Shown here: one piece after another, positions 9,971-18,492 of the stretch
Layout of the letters: each line of letters starts with the position of its first letter
How positions within the stretch are numbered: the stretch's first letter is position 1
Assembly (NCBI RefSeq): GCF_030409635.1
Contig: NZ_JAUFQF010000001.1
Span: 248,001-312,000, forward strand
From: Vibrio agarivorans
GTDB taxonomy: Bacteria; Pseudomonadota; Gammaproteobacteria; Enterobacterales; Vibrionaceae
DNA length: 64,000 bases
Direction: 5' to 3'
Made by a program: the position numbers and the translations under genes
Notes under the pieces: generated by a model
Told to the model about the DNA's origin: nothing
Database searches by the model: none
The model's input: the letters and a program-made list of their open reading frames with translations, nothing else

Positions 9971-9996
9971 CAAGGATTATCTAGAAATAATAGGTC

Positions 9997-10806
9997 TTAA
10001 GCGTTCAAGATAAACTCTTCAATACACACGGCGACACCGTGTTCGTTATTGCTAACGGTAATGTGGTCGGCGATCTGTTTGGTTTCTTCCATCGCGTTAG
10101 ACATTGCAATGCCGAGGCCCGCGTATTTGAGCATGTGGTGATCGTTTTCAGCGTCACCCATCGTCATCACTTCTTCTTGCTTGATACCTAGGTGCTCTGC
10201 AATCGCCGCAACACCAATTCCTTTGTTCGCTAGCGGGTTAAGGAACTCAAGGAAGATTGGGGCGCTTTGTACAACAGTGAACTCTTCACGAAGTTCGGCA
10301 GGAATATTTGCGCTGGTTTTGGTCAGGGTTTCTGCATCAGCAACCATCATCACTTTGATGATCGGATGATCATCTGAGAGTGATTCAAAGTTCATTTCAG
10401 TGATGTCTAGGCCGTTAATGTTCGCTTCAACATCAGTGTATGGGTTGTGTTCCGTGGTAATGAGCCCATGCTCAGTGCTGAACGCGTGTACGTAAACGCC
10501 CATCTCTTTGGCTAGACGAGCCACTTTTTTTGCTGCTTTGCCATCAATAATCTGCTGGTGGATGATCTCGCCTGTTGCAATGTTTTGTACCATTGAGCCG
10601 TTGTAGCAAAGAACAAAGTCTTTGTCAGAGTTGATATTGAGAAGCTCTAGCTTGTCACGCATACCTTGAATCGGGCGACCCGACGCAAGAACAACGGTGA
10701 CACCTGCTTCACGCGCTTTTGCAATGGCTTGTTGGTTTTCGACTGAGATAGACTTGTCACTGCTTAGCAGTGTGCCGTCTAGGTCTAGGGCAATGAGTTT
10801 GTACAT
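9997..10806 (-). CDS. yidA: HAD-superfamily sugar phosphatase, YidA/Cof type
   Basis: Soluble phosphatase of 269 residues. The catalytic DxD motif is in ALDLDGTLL (nucleophile Asp8), motif II in VLASGRP, the lysine motif near LNPLANKG and the acidic motif in MGDAENDHHML. This arrangement with a C2-type cap is the Cof subfamily, which dephosphorylates small sugar phosphates. Length and motif spacing match E. coli YidA. It lies alone between two hairpins. Confidence 0.88.
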   Translation of the reverse strand: MYKLIALDLDGTLLSSDKSISVENQQAIAKAREAGVTVVLASGRPIQGMRDKLELLNINSDKDFVLCYNGSMVQNIATGEIIHQQIIDGKAAKKVARLAKEMGVYVHAFSTEHGLITTEHNPYTDVEANINGLDITEMNFESLSDDHPIIKVMMVADAETLTKTSANIPAELREEFTVVQSAPIFLEFLNPLANKGIGVAAIAEHLGIKQEEVMTMGDAENDHHMLKYAGLGIAMSNAMEETKQIADHITVSNNEHGVAVCIEEFILNA

Positions 10807-10916
10807 GGATACTTACCGAACTGAAAAAGAAAAAAATAGAATAACAACTGAGTCGTATCTTACCGTGAATTTTTAGTTTCGGGTGAATTACTTTTAACCT
10901 TATGAGAGAGTAAAAT

Positions 10917-10954
10917 AAGAGCCCCGAACTGGGCTATGTCAGTTCGAGGCTCTT
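10917..10954 (-). terminator. Terminator of the galM-isomerase operon
   Basis: Stem AAGAGCCCCGAACTG / CAGTTCGAGGCTCTT with one mismatch, followed on the minus strand by TTATTTTA. Confidence 0.8.
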
Positions 10955-10982
10955 GTCCACTCTGTGTTACTTTATCAAAGAC

Positions 10983-12473
10983 TTAGCGTAAGAAAGTACA
11001 AGGAATCTCGTTAGGGTAACGCTCTGAAGCTGGCTGGTTGTAGTCAATTTCTTCTACGCCTAATAGGTTCAGCACCTGGTAAAGGGTTTTACCAACATGA
11101 CCAAAGGCGATACCTGCGTGGTGTGGGTAACGTTTTTGAATCAATACATGTCGGTAGAAGCGCTGCATCTCAGGAATCGCAAACACTGCGATTGAACCGA
11201 ATGATTCGGGGTCGATATCCAGAATGTTACCTTGCGCGACATAAGAGCGAAGCTTGGTGTCAGCGGTTGACTGTAGACGGAATAGAGTCACCTCACCCGG
11301 CTTGATTTGGCCTTCTAGTGTGCCACGCGTGATGTTCGGCTCTTCTGTTGGCTCAAGTAGGCTGTGCATGATTTTTTGGAAGCGAAGCTGAGAGTTCTTC
11401 ATACAGCTTGACGCTGTGTTACCACAGTGGAAGCCCATGAAGAGATCTTTCTCTGTGTAGTCACCCATGATTGCTTGGTTTGCCGCAACCATGTCTTTAG
11501 GTACAGTGTTGTTGATGTCTAGCAGTGTCGCTGGGTGGTTGGTTGCACAAGTGATCATGTATTCAGACAGCGCACCATAGATGTCGACTTCACAGGCTAC
11601 TGGAATGCCACGTTCAGCAAGACGCGCATTCACGTAACAAGGTACGAACCCAAAGAATTTTTGGAATGAAGGCCAGCATTTGTTGGCAAAAATACCAAAT
11701 GTAGAGCCACCTAAATTGTTTTTGTGGAAGTCCAGAAGAGCGGCTTCGTATTGAGCAAGCTTTGGCAATAGATCAGGATATGGGTTGTTGTCACCTAGCT
11801 CTTTTTCCATATCCGCGATGATAGCAGGAATATCTTCATGACCTTCTGCTTCCAAGTACATGTCGTATAGGTCAAGCTCGCTGTTCTCCATGATCTCAAC
11901 GCCTAAATCAAATAGGGCTTTGATTGGTGCATTACACGCGACAAAATCTTGTGGGCGAGGGCCAAAGCTGAAGATTTTAAGACCTTTAAGGCCAAGAATA
12001 GTACGTGCAACGGGTTCAAAGTCATCGATCATATCTGCAACCTCTGTTGGTGTGCCAACAGGGTATTCTGGGATATGAGGGCGAATATTGCGAAGGCCGG
12101 CGCTGTATGAAGCGTTGAGCATGCCACAGTAGGCATCACCGCGTTGATCTGCAAGACAAGAGGTAGACTCTTCGGCAGCAGAAACAAACATGACAGGGCC
12201 ATCAAAGCGCTGGGCCATTTGTGATAGTGGGCCTTCTGGACCAAAGTTACCAAGGTAAATCACTAAAGAGTTAAGCTGCTTTGAAGACGCTTCTTCGAGT
12301 GCTTTGACCATATCATTTTCGTTTTCGATGATGGTCTCTAGCTCGATGATTTCAACGTCTTTTTCTGTACAAGCAGCAACAACAGCTTGGCGGCGTTGCT
12401 GAGATAGTGACAGTGGAAAACAGTCACGGCTTACCGCAACGATGCCAAGTTTTACTTGTGGAATATTAATCAT
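10983..12473 (-). CDS. L-fucose/L-arabinose isomerase-family protein next to galM
   Basis: A 496-residue cytosolic protein of the FucI/AraA fold, which interconverts aldoses and ketoses with a divalent metal. Putative metal-site residues are the Glu in CEVDIYGALS and the Asp in TLLDINNT, with a His-rich tail (YPHHAGIAFGHVG). The ATG at 12473 follows a GAGAG ribosome site; a longer frame from TTG at 12560 lacks one. It is the gene after galM on the same strand, with galETK nearby, so a galactose-derived or related sugar is a likely substrate, but the Leloir pathway needs no isomerase. The real substrate is unknown. A distant paralogue lies at 46296-47805. Confidence 0.8.
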   Translation of the reverse strand: MINIPQVKLGIVAVSRDCFPLSLSQQRRQAVVAACTEKDVEIIELETIIENENDMVKALEEASSKQLNSLVIYLGNFGPEGPLSQMAQRFDGPVMFVSAAEESTSCLADQRGDAYCGMLNASYSAGLRNIRPHIPEYPVGTPTEVADMIDDFEPVARTILGLKGLKIFSFGPRPQDFVACNAPIKALFDLGVEIMENSELDLYDMYLEAEGHEDIPAIIADMEKELGDNNPYPDLLPKLAQYEAALLDFHKNNLGGSTFGIFANKCWPSFQKFFGFVPCYVNARLAERGIPVACEVDIYGALSEYMITCATNHPATLLDINNTVPKDMVAANQAIMGDYTEKDLFMGFHCGNTASSCMKNSQLRFQKIMHSLLEPTEEPNITRGTLEGQIKPGEVTLFRLQSTADTKLRSYVAQGNILDIDPESFGSIAVFAIPEMQRFYRHVLIQKRYPHHAGIAFGHVGKTLYQVLNLLGVEEIDYNQPASERYPNEIPCTFLR

Positions 12474-12567
12474 GGTATTGCTCTCATTAGTATTGGGCGC
12501 TTCATAACGTCTGCTTAAGGATTGAAGCGCGTTGTTATTCTTTGCTAAGCGATAGGGCAAGCAAAAT

Positions 12568-13605
12568 CTATTTTGTAATTTGGTAAACCACGCGATGACG
12601 GTATTGCTCGCCAGCGTTGTAGATACAGTCTGCGGCGTTGCTCATGTTGACCTGGTTTGGGTAGCATTGAGTCTCTAGGCAGAAGCCAGCTCGTTTGCCA
12701 TGTACTTTGCCGTTGTGGCCCAACTCGCCAGAGATGAAATTGCCGGTGTAAAACTGCATACCAATCTGGTCACTGTAAACGTCGAGTGAAAGTCCCGATT
12801 GATTGTCTGTCACCGTGGCGTTTCGGTGTAAAGACTCATTAGGTTTAGTGCCATCAAAGCACCAGCAATGGTCATAGCCGCCAGCCATGGTGAGTTGGTC
12901 AAAATCATCATCAATCGATTGGCCGATCTTGATCGGGTTTCTCAGATCGAGAGGAGTGTTGGATACCGAACGAACCTCAATTGGAATAGCGGCACTGTCC
13001 ACATGCAGATATTTATCTGAGTGGATTTGAACAACATGATTGAGAACATCATCCTCACCGCTCAAATTGAAGTATGAGTGCTGAGTCATATTGATAGGAA
13101 CAGAGGCATCGGGCACAGCGGAGTATTCGATTTTTAGTTGGTCATTGTCTGTCAGCTCGTAGGTAACTTTGAAATTGATGCTAGCAGGGTAGCCTGCTTC
13201 ATCAGCTTTCATTGTCACGCTCATGACCAAGGTGTTCTCTTCTACAATATCAACGTTCCAACGCTTTGCACCAATGTTAGCTGAGGCGCCATGCAGGTGG
13301 TTTGGCCCCTCGTTTGTCTCTAATTCGATTCTCTGGCCATCGTGTTGATACTGAGCGTTAGCAATACGGTTTGCCCAAGGGCCAACCACACAACCAAAGT
13401 ACACCTTGCCTTCGATATACTGCTCTGGAGAGTCGTAACCTAAAACAATATTGCGGCGTTCGCCGTTTTTGTCTTGGGTGAAGAAGTTTACAATCACAGC
13501 GCCTAGGTCAGAAATATCGACTTGAGTGCCTTTGTGATTCGTTAATGAGTACAGATGATATTCGCCCCAAGTTTTGGGCTTAAGAGCTTCGTTTTGCGCC
13601 AACAT
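12568..13605 (-). CDS. galM: Aldose 1-epimerase (galactose mutarotase)
   Basis: Interconverts alpha and beta anomers of galactose, feeding GalK. The 345-residue length is typical of GalM. Conserved signature regions include NRIANAQY, NHLHGA (with the catalytic-type His), QHSYFNLSG and the C-terminal FCLETQCYPNQVN with the Glu general base. The ATG has a strong GAGAGGAA ribosome site. It is separated from galETK by about 5 kb and lies divergently from an outer-membrane barrel gene, with palindromes between. Confidence 0.95.
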   Translation of the reverse strand: MLAQNEALKPKTWGEYHLYSLTNHKGTQVDISDLGAVIVNFFTQDKNGERRNIVLGYDSPEQYIEGKVYFGCVVGPWANRIANAQYQHDGQRIELETNEGPNHLHGASANIGAKRWNVDIVEENTLVMSVTMKADEAGYPASINFKVTYELTDNDQLKIEYSAVPDASVPINMTQHSYFNLSGEDDVLNHVVQIHSDKYLHVDSAAIPIEVRSVSNTPLDLRNPIKIGQSIDDDFDQLTMAGGYDHCWCFDGTKPNESLHRNATVTDNQSGLSLDVYSDQIGMQFYTGNFISGELGHNGKVHGKRAGFCLETQCYPNQVNMSNAADCIYNAGEQYRHRVVYQITK

Positions 13606-13675
13606 AATTATTCCTCTCTTTTGTTGAGGTTATTTTGACGTGAAGAAAGAGTCTCTCGCTATTACGTTTATTTAG

Positions 13676-13698
13676 TAGTGATTTCACAAAAATCACTA
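13676..13698. promoter_or_regulatory. Palindrome upstream of galM
   Basis: TAGTGATTT-CACAA-AAATCACTA, perfect 9-bp arms. It resembles the palindrome at 13883-13901 (both contain GTGAT..TTCA.AAA), so the same regulator may bind both. About 71-93 bases before the galM start. Confidence 0.5.
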
Positions 13699-13870
13699 TG
13701 TTGATAGGTGTCATATTTTTCAGCCAATTTCGCCGATTTTTACGAAATAGCGTCAGTTCAGTGGGAAAAAACAGAATAGAGAACCCTCTGGTCGTTATCT
13801 GTTTTTCTTCGGCGCAGATCAATGTGAAGGTTGAGGTGCGATATATAGGTGGGGTGAATAACAGGATTTA

Positions 13871-13901
13871 ATATAACAAAAGTGATATTTCATAAATATC
13901 A
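13871..13901. promoter_or_regulatory. Putative LysR operator upstream of the outer-membrane barrel gene
   Basis: Contains ATATAACAAAAGTGATATTT, repeated exactly at 15984-16003 before the LysR gene, and the perfect inverted repeat TGATATTT-CAT-AAATATCA, which satisfies the T-N11-A pattern of LysR sites. Confidence 0.6.
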
Positions 13902-14000
13902 GATATGGCATTGTTGCGCTTATAGTCTCTCACGATAATCGAGTTTCAAATTGAGTTCTCCAGTAATAAGGACGTTGCTGACATCAACGTGGAGAAAAAC

Positions 14001-14831
14001 ATGGAATTGAATAAGAAGATTATCGCTCTGTCTGCCGTTGCTACATTGAGCTTTAACGCAGTTGCAGAAGAAGAACTACAAAATATGTCTGATCCGCTAG
14101 CGGTATACACACAGGCGGGTATTGGCTATACAGATAAAGGTTTGAACCTGAAAGTGGGCCAAGCTTATGACACTGGAAACCCAGTGACCATGGGCATGCA
14201 TATCCTGGAGCTAAAAGGCCTTATGGGTGAAGACCTAGGCTGGGGGGGTGATGTACGCAAAAGCAACGATAATAGTGTTGATAGCTTCCGCTACCGCCAC
14301 TTTGGTGTCGATCTAACGAATGGTCGCGGTTCACAAGTTGACGTGAACATGAACTTCCAAACCTACGGTATGAAAGATGACTATTCACGTGGTGAAACGG
14401 GGACACAAGGAACGGCGTCTTACAGTATTTTACAAGCATTGCCGAAGATGGGGCCTTTCAACTTATACCCGTTAGCCGGTGTTGGTGTTGCATTTGGTGA
14501 CTCATTTGAGGCAGACAGAGCAGGCGATTCACAAGCACAAGATCGTTGGGATATTCACGGTACGTATTATGTTGTCGGCATGTATGGGAAGTTGGAAATA
14601 ACGGATAAGATATGGTTAAACTACAACCCTATGTATCTCGGTACGATGTCTGGTTCAGATTTCTATAAGAACAATGCATTTGGTTTAGATAATGACACTG
14701 TGTTTGCACATGAAGCGACAATTTCATATCAAATCAATCCTCGTTCAAACATTCGCTACTTTGCTAACTGGAGCGAATATACAGACTTCGCGGATGGTGA
14801 CCACCGTATTGAATACAACTACCAGTTCTAA
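14001..14831 (+). CDS. Outer-membrane beta-barrel protein, porin-like
   Basis: A 276-residue secreted protein with a signal peptide (MELNKKIIALSAVATLSFNAVA, cut before EEEL) and alternating aromatic/polar strands ending in the terminal phenylalanine (RIEYNYQF) expected of an outer-membrane barrel. I choose ATG 14001 because GGAGA lies just before it; GTG 13989 is upstream. Size and strand pattern suit a 12- or 14-stranded oligosaccharide channel of the KdgM/OmpL kind, but I cannot assign a family firmly. The location between galM and a LysR gene, with a shared operator, suggests uptake of a galactose-containing saccharide. Confidence 0.7.
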   Translation: MELNKKIIALSAVATLSFNAVAEEELQNMSDPLAVYTQAGIGYTDKGLNLKVGQAYDTGNPVTMGMHILELKGLMGEDLGWGGDVRKSNDNSVDSFRYRHFGVDLTNGRGSQVDVNMNFQTYGMKDDYSRGETGTQGTASYSILQALPKMGPFNLYPLAGVGVAFGDSFEADRAGDSQAQDRWDIHGTYYVVGMYGKLEITDKIWLNYNPMYLGTMSGSDFYKNNAFGLDNDTVFAHEATISYQINPRSNIRYFANWSEYTDFADGDHRIEYNYQF

Positions 14832-14847
14832 ATTGTATGCGTCGTTA

Positions 14848-14876
14848 GAGTGTCTGAAGTCAGACACTCATTGTTT
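14848..14876 (+). terminator. Terminator after the outer-membrane barrel gene
   Basis: GAGTGTCTGA-AG-TCAGACACTC followed by ATTGTTTT. Confidence 0.8.
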
Positions 14877-15005
14877 TACAAGATTAACGGCACCTTCTTA
14901 GTTGAAGTGAAGGCGATAGGGGTAAGTTTGTCTAACTTATCGTTTACCCAGAGTACTTATAGTGTTTCTAGGCAATCTGTCTAACGTGTGATTTTTGATT
15001 CTTGG

Positions 15006-15033
15006 CCTCGCTGGCTTCAGCGAGGTTTATTTT
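15006..15033 (+). terminator. Second plus-strand terminator-like hairpin
   Basis: CCTCGCTG-GCTT-CAGCGAGG then TTTATTTT. It lies about 130 bases after the first terminator with no gene between, so it is either a back-up terminator or the end of a short untranslated transcript. Confidence 0.65.
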
Positions 15034-15059
15034 GCTCAGCGTTATAGTTCGTTTATGTG

Positions 15060-15968
15060 CTAGTGGTGGTGGGGTAACACACTGTCGACAATCGCTTCGA
15101 TCCAATTAAACCGATCTGATTTGAGAAAGCGGCTATTATAGATAAGGCCAAGGTCGAGCAGATTATAGGTCTCTAGGTCGTTCATTTTGATTAAGTCATA
15201 GTCATCAGAGTGAAGCGAGTCCAAGATGCTCATTGGAGCGATCAATATCGCGTCTGAACTTCTTACCTCACTTAATAGTGGGTTAATATTCTGAGCCCGC
15301 ATTCTAGGGACGAGTTTTTTAAATGCCTCGCGTTTTTTTACTATCATTTCATTAGAGTTGAATTCAGGAACAATGAGCCCTAGAAGGTCTAGGTTTGCAA
15401 ACTCGTCTAAGTCTAGTAATGCGCCTGCTTTCGGATGATTTTTTCGGCATAAGCCATGAAAACGATACTGACCTACCTTTACCTGGCGCAACTCTTTGGT
15501 GACATCTAGTGGAAAAAAGTTAATGGCAAAATCAAGTTCACCCGTGAGTAATTGGGCAGGTGTAGTGATAGAGTACGCGTGCAGCTCGATATTGATATTT
15601 GGCGCTTCTTTATTAAGTGCTTGGCAAATCTTATAGCCGTGTGTTTCCATGATAAAGGCATTGAGGGCTATCTTGAACGTGCCTGTGAGTTCGTGAGGTT
15701 TGAACTCAGAAGTTTGCAGGCTGACCGCTAGTTCATCCAATAGCTTAGGTAATATAGTGGCGAGTTCTTCCGCTTTAGGGGTCAATGTCAGTCCGCGAGA
15801 TTGACGAATAAACAATTGGTCACCTAGTGCATCACGAATCTTCGCTAAATTCCGGCTGACCGCTGGCTGGCTTGTACCTAGTATTTCTGCCGCTTTGTTG
15901 GTGTTCTTTACCTTAAGAAGCACGATAAGTGTTTTCAATAAGTTAAGGTCAAATTTGGCCAGATCCAT
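15060..15968 (-). CDS. LysR-type transcriptional regulator
   Basis: A 302-residue regulator: N-terminal winged helix (about residues 5-65; NTNKAAEILGTSQPAVSRNL is the recognition region) and a C-terminal periplasmic-binding-protein-like effector domain. ATG at 15968 gives the usual LysR N-terminus (MDLAKFDLNLLKTL); an extension from TTG 15992 would run into the operator. The same 20-base sequence sits upstream of this gene and of the outer-membrane barrel gene, so autoregulation plus control of that gene is likely. Effector unknown, probably a sugar or sugar acid of the galactose/agar pathway. Confidence 0.9.
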   Translation of the reverse strand: MDLAKFDLNLLKTLIVLLKVKNTNKAAEILGTSQPAVSRNLAKIRDALGDQLFIRQSRGLTLTPKAEELATILPKLLDELAVSLQTSEFKPHELTGTFKIALNAFIMETHGYKICQALNKEAPNINIELHAYSITTPAQLLTGELDFAINFFPLDVTKELRQVKVGQYRFHGLCRKNHPKAGALLDLDEFANLDLLGLIVPEFNSNEMIVKKREAFKKLVPRMRAQNINPLLSEVRSSDAILIAPMSILDSLHSDDYDLIKMNDLETYNLLDLGLIYNSRFLKSDRFNWIEAIVDSVLPHHH

Positions 15969-15983
15969 CTTGTGAACATACTC

Positions 15984-16017
15984 ATATAACAAAAGTGATA
16001 TTTATATAGTATTCGAT
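15984..16017. promoter_or_regulatory. Putative LysR autoregulatory operator
   Basis: Exact copy of the 20-base element found at 13871-13890, followed in both places by a related GATATG(G/C)C segment. It begins 16 bases before the LysR start. Confidence 0.6.
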
Positions 16018-16053
16018 ATGCCGTATTGTGCAATGGTAGGCCGCAGAAATAGA

Positions 16054-16077
16054 AAGGCCACTATCGATAGTGGCCTT
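16054..16077 (-). terminator. Terminator of the FIST chemoreceptor gene
   Basis: A perfect 24-base palindrome with arms AAGGCCACTATC / GATAGTGGCCTT, followed on the minus strand by TTTCTATTTC. Confidence 0.7.
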
Positions 16078-16101
16078 AAGTACGTTCAGTTTCGGAGCTG
16101 T

Positions 16102-18084
16102 TTAGTGAACAAACTGGTCTCGAATTACTGCTACGTTCTGATTACTGACTTCACCTTGTTTGTATATTGTATCGAGTTTTTCCGCGATAGCGATGTTGCT
16201 CTTTAGCAGTTGGTCGGTCTCTTCTACGTGAGAATCAATATCCTGAATATTGCTTAGAATGCTTTCCGTCTGTTGGTTTGCATTGTCCATCTCATTCGAA
16301 GCAAGCGAGACGTCTTGGGCGATTTGCGTTATCTGAGTGAGCAGGCGTGCGACACTCTCACGTGAATCATTGAGTGAGTTTTGCGTGTTTTGAGCCAATT
16401 TACGCACTTCATCAGCAACCACTGCAAAGCCTCGGCCATATTGCCCTGCACGAGCGGCTTCGATGCTTGCGTTAAGCGCGAGCAGGTTAGTTTGCTCGGC
16501 GATTTGCTCAATAATACGGAAGATAGATTCAATGGTAGATAGATCGCCTTCTGCTTTAGATACGTTATCCGTGAGGCTTCCTAGCTGTTGCGAGAGAGTT
16601 TGAATCGATTGATTGAAAATCGCAAATTGGGCATTGAGTTCGCGGCTGTCGGTATTGATAGCCTGTGTTTTCTCTTCGGCTTCTTTTGAAAGAGAAAGTG
16701 ACTCGTTCGCTACAGACATCGCACTTTGGCTGGTGGTAATTAAACTCTCTTGCATTTGACTTAGGAGCTTGTTCGCTTGTAATTCTAGCTCTAAGAAATA
16801 ACGTGAGAACGAAGCATATTGCGCCACAAAATTATCCGCCTTAGTAAAAGCTAAGTCCGTTTTTCTATAGAAGAAGAGGGCACTTAGAGTCTCATTCACG
16901 TTAACACCACAGAGTTCACCTAGCGTTGAAAAACCAGCACACGGGAAGTCATCAAAGGTATTTAAGCGCGAGAGAGCACTTTGGTTTTTCAAACGTCGAA
17001 GAATACAGTCAAACAAGATACCGCTGACAGGCTCTTTGTCACGTGGGTTGAAGGCATCGAAGTCGCGCTGAGTGGTGGCAACAAAGTCTTTGCTCTTCAT
17101 CAAGTAAAGATGTGTGGCAAGAGGCAAGTCACAGTAGAATGACAATGAACCTTTCTCTAAATCAATACCGGCCACTGAACGAATGAAATATGTGTCTTTC
17201 ACTTTAATCGCAAACGTGTAATTTGCTAGTTCTTGCTCAAGTTGCTCAGGGCGGCATCTTAGGTGTGAGCACAAGGCATCAACAAACCCATTCATATCCG
17301 TACCATCACTGCTTAGTACTTTGCTGACGCTACGAAACGCCGGGTTTGCATCGGTGATCAGCCAGTGATTGGCGGTTGGTTCATAGTTGTGACTGGTAAA
17401 CAGTCGATATTGATAGTTTGGGTTAATTTTAACGAAGCACAAAATGGCTTGAGTTTGATAGGCTTTGTGACGTGTCGCGATGGTCGTTTGGTTATTGCTT
17501 AAGTCATTACCTGCTGTTCCCCCAACAAATGGGACAGCAAACTTCGCTTGTTGATAGATCGCTTCCATCAACCAGCTTTCACAGTTAGTAAAACCATTTA
17601 CAAAGGTCAATGCAAAAGTATCGGAATGGTCTAAAGCAAATGAAGGGTGAATACTGCTTAGCTGCTGTGCAATGGCGGCAACGCGTTGGTCCTTCGATTG
17701 AGTTTGCTCATTACGCAAAATATCTTGGCAAGGTAGGTTGATTGCATGGCATGAAACGTCTTCGATGAGCTCACTAGAGAAGAGTTGAATCACGATATCT
17801 TCGCTATAACGAGTTTGATAGGTGTCACCATCCGCGGTATTGAGCTGCCCAGACGTTGTTGTAAGAATCAACTCACATGAACAAAGGCTTGCGAGTTTAT
17901 GCCTCACACGGTCCATGTCTACTTTACAAGGCACAAATCCAAGGATTAATGCAGGTTTCCCGATAGTTCCAAACAGGCCAGCTTCATCAAGTTGAAGTAA
18001 ATCATTAAAGCTAAGCGTAACTACTTTAGAAGGTTCTAACTGTGCAGACTGTTCCATAGTCTGCTTACGTTTTAAAAAGCGCAT
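16102..18084 (-). CDS. Soluble chemoreceptor with FIST sensor domain
   Basis: A 660-residue receptor without membrane segments, hence cytosolic. Residues about 40-240 match a FIST N-terminal domain and about 250-400 a FIST C-terminal domain, proposed to bind small molecules such as amino acids. The C-terminal part is a methyl-accepting signalling domain with the tip [18 protein letters not shown] followed by [15 protein letters not shown]. It would report an internal metabolite to CheA. It lies between the gal regulator and galETK, but nothing in the sequence ties it to galactose. The upstream 390 bases belong to the galE promoter region. Confidence 0.88.
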   Translation of the reverse strand: MRFLKRKQTMEQSAQLEPSKVVTLSFNDLLQLDEAGLFGTIGKPALILGFVPCKVDMDRVRHKLASLCSCELILTTTSGQLNTADGDTYQTRYSEDIVIQLFSSELIEDVSCHAINLPCQDILRNEQTQSKDQRVAAIAQQLSSIHPSFALDHSDTFALTFVNGFTNCESWLMEAIYQQAKFAVPFVGGTAGNDLSNNQTTIATRHKAYQTQAILCFVKINPNYQYRLFTSHNYEPTANHWLITDANPAFRSVSKVLSSDGTDMNGFVDALCSHLRCRPEQLEQELANYTFAIKVKDTYFIRSVAGIDLEKGSLSFYCDLPLATHLYLMKSKDFVATTQRDFDAFNPRDKEPVSGILFDCILRRLKNQSALSRLNTFDDFPCAGFSTLGELCGVNVNETLSALFFYRKTDLAFTKADNFVAQYASFSRYFLELELQANKLLSQMQESLITTSQSAMSVANESLSLSKEAEEKTQAINTDSRELNAQFAIFNQSIQTLSQQLGSLTDNVSKAEGDLSTIESIFRIIEQIAEQTNLLALNASIEAARAGQYGRGFAVVADEVRKLAQNTQNSLNDSRESVARLLTQITQIAQDVSLASNEMDNANQQTESILSNIQDIDSHVEETDQLLKSNIAIAEKLDTIYKQGEVSNQNVAVIRDQFVH

Positions 18085-18492
18085 AGGTTACTCAAGTCAA
18101 ATTGTATTAATTGCACATCCTTTGCCCACAACTATTAACTACCTTTGTCGCCTCTCCAATAGTGATATATACCTGTGGTATTAAAGCAAGGTGATGTATT
18201 CGTATTTTATTGTAAGAATGATTATATGAATCGTGTTGTTTGATTCGATGACAATGTAACATTTTCTTACATTAATTTATATTAATGTCAGTAAGTTAGA
18301 CTCTTATCTCTTTCTGTGCATTCGGTTTGACTCCGATCAATACTCATTCTTCTCATAAGATTTATTGACGTCAGATTGATAAAAAGACTTAAATTTGGAA
18401 TTTAGTGTAAACGTTTCCACTAACGTGAGGAGAATCACAAACCGATCTCTAATTGTTGGCTAGAATCATAATCAATGAATTGGGAGACTAAC
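18085..18492 (+). promoter_or_regulatory. galETK control region
   Basis: A 408-base gap between divergent genes. Apart from the GalR-type operator at 18403-18422 and the galE ribosome site it is AT-rich, and no other gene is visible. Confidence 0.6.
18403..18422 (+). promoter_or_regulatory. GalR/LacI-type operator before galE
   Basis: TAGTGTAAACGTTTCCACTA contains GTGTAAACGTTTCCAC, a full match to the GalR/GalS consensus GTGNAANCGNTTNCAC, extended by two more palindromic bases each side. It is about 71 bases before the galE ATG. The cognate repressor gene is not in the window. Confidence 0.85.

Larger units (their letters stand above)
13606..14000. promoter_or_regulatory. Divergent control region between galM and the outer-membrane barrel gene
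   Basis: This 395-base gap holds two separate AT-rich palindromes (13676-13698 and 13883-13901) of similar sequence, one nearer each gene. No further gene is visible in it. It probably carries both promoters and the binding sites of the adjacent LysR regulator. Confidence 0.6.

Noticed and set aside
12474..12560. N-terminal extension of the isomerase next to galM from a TTG codon
   Set aside because: The ATG at 12473 has a ribosome site and gives the normal family start; the extension is only open frame.
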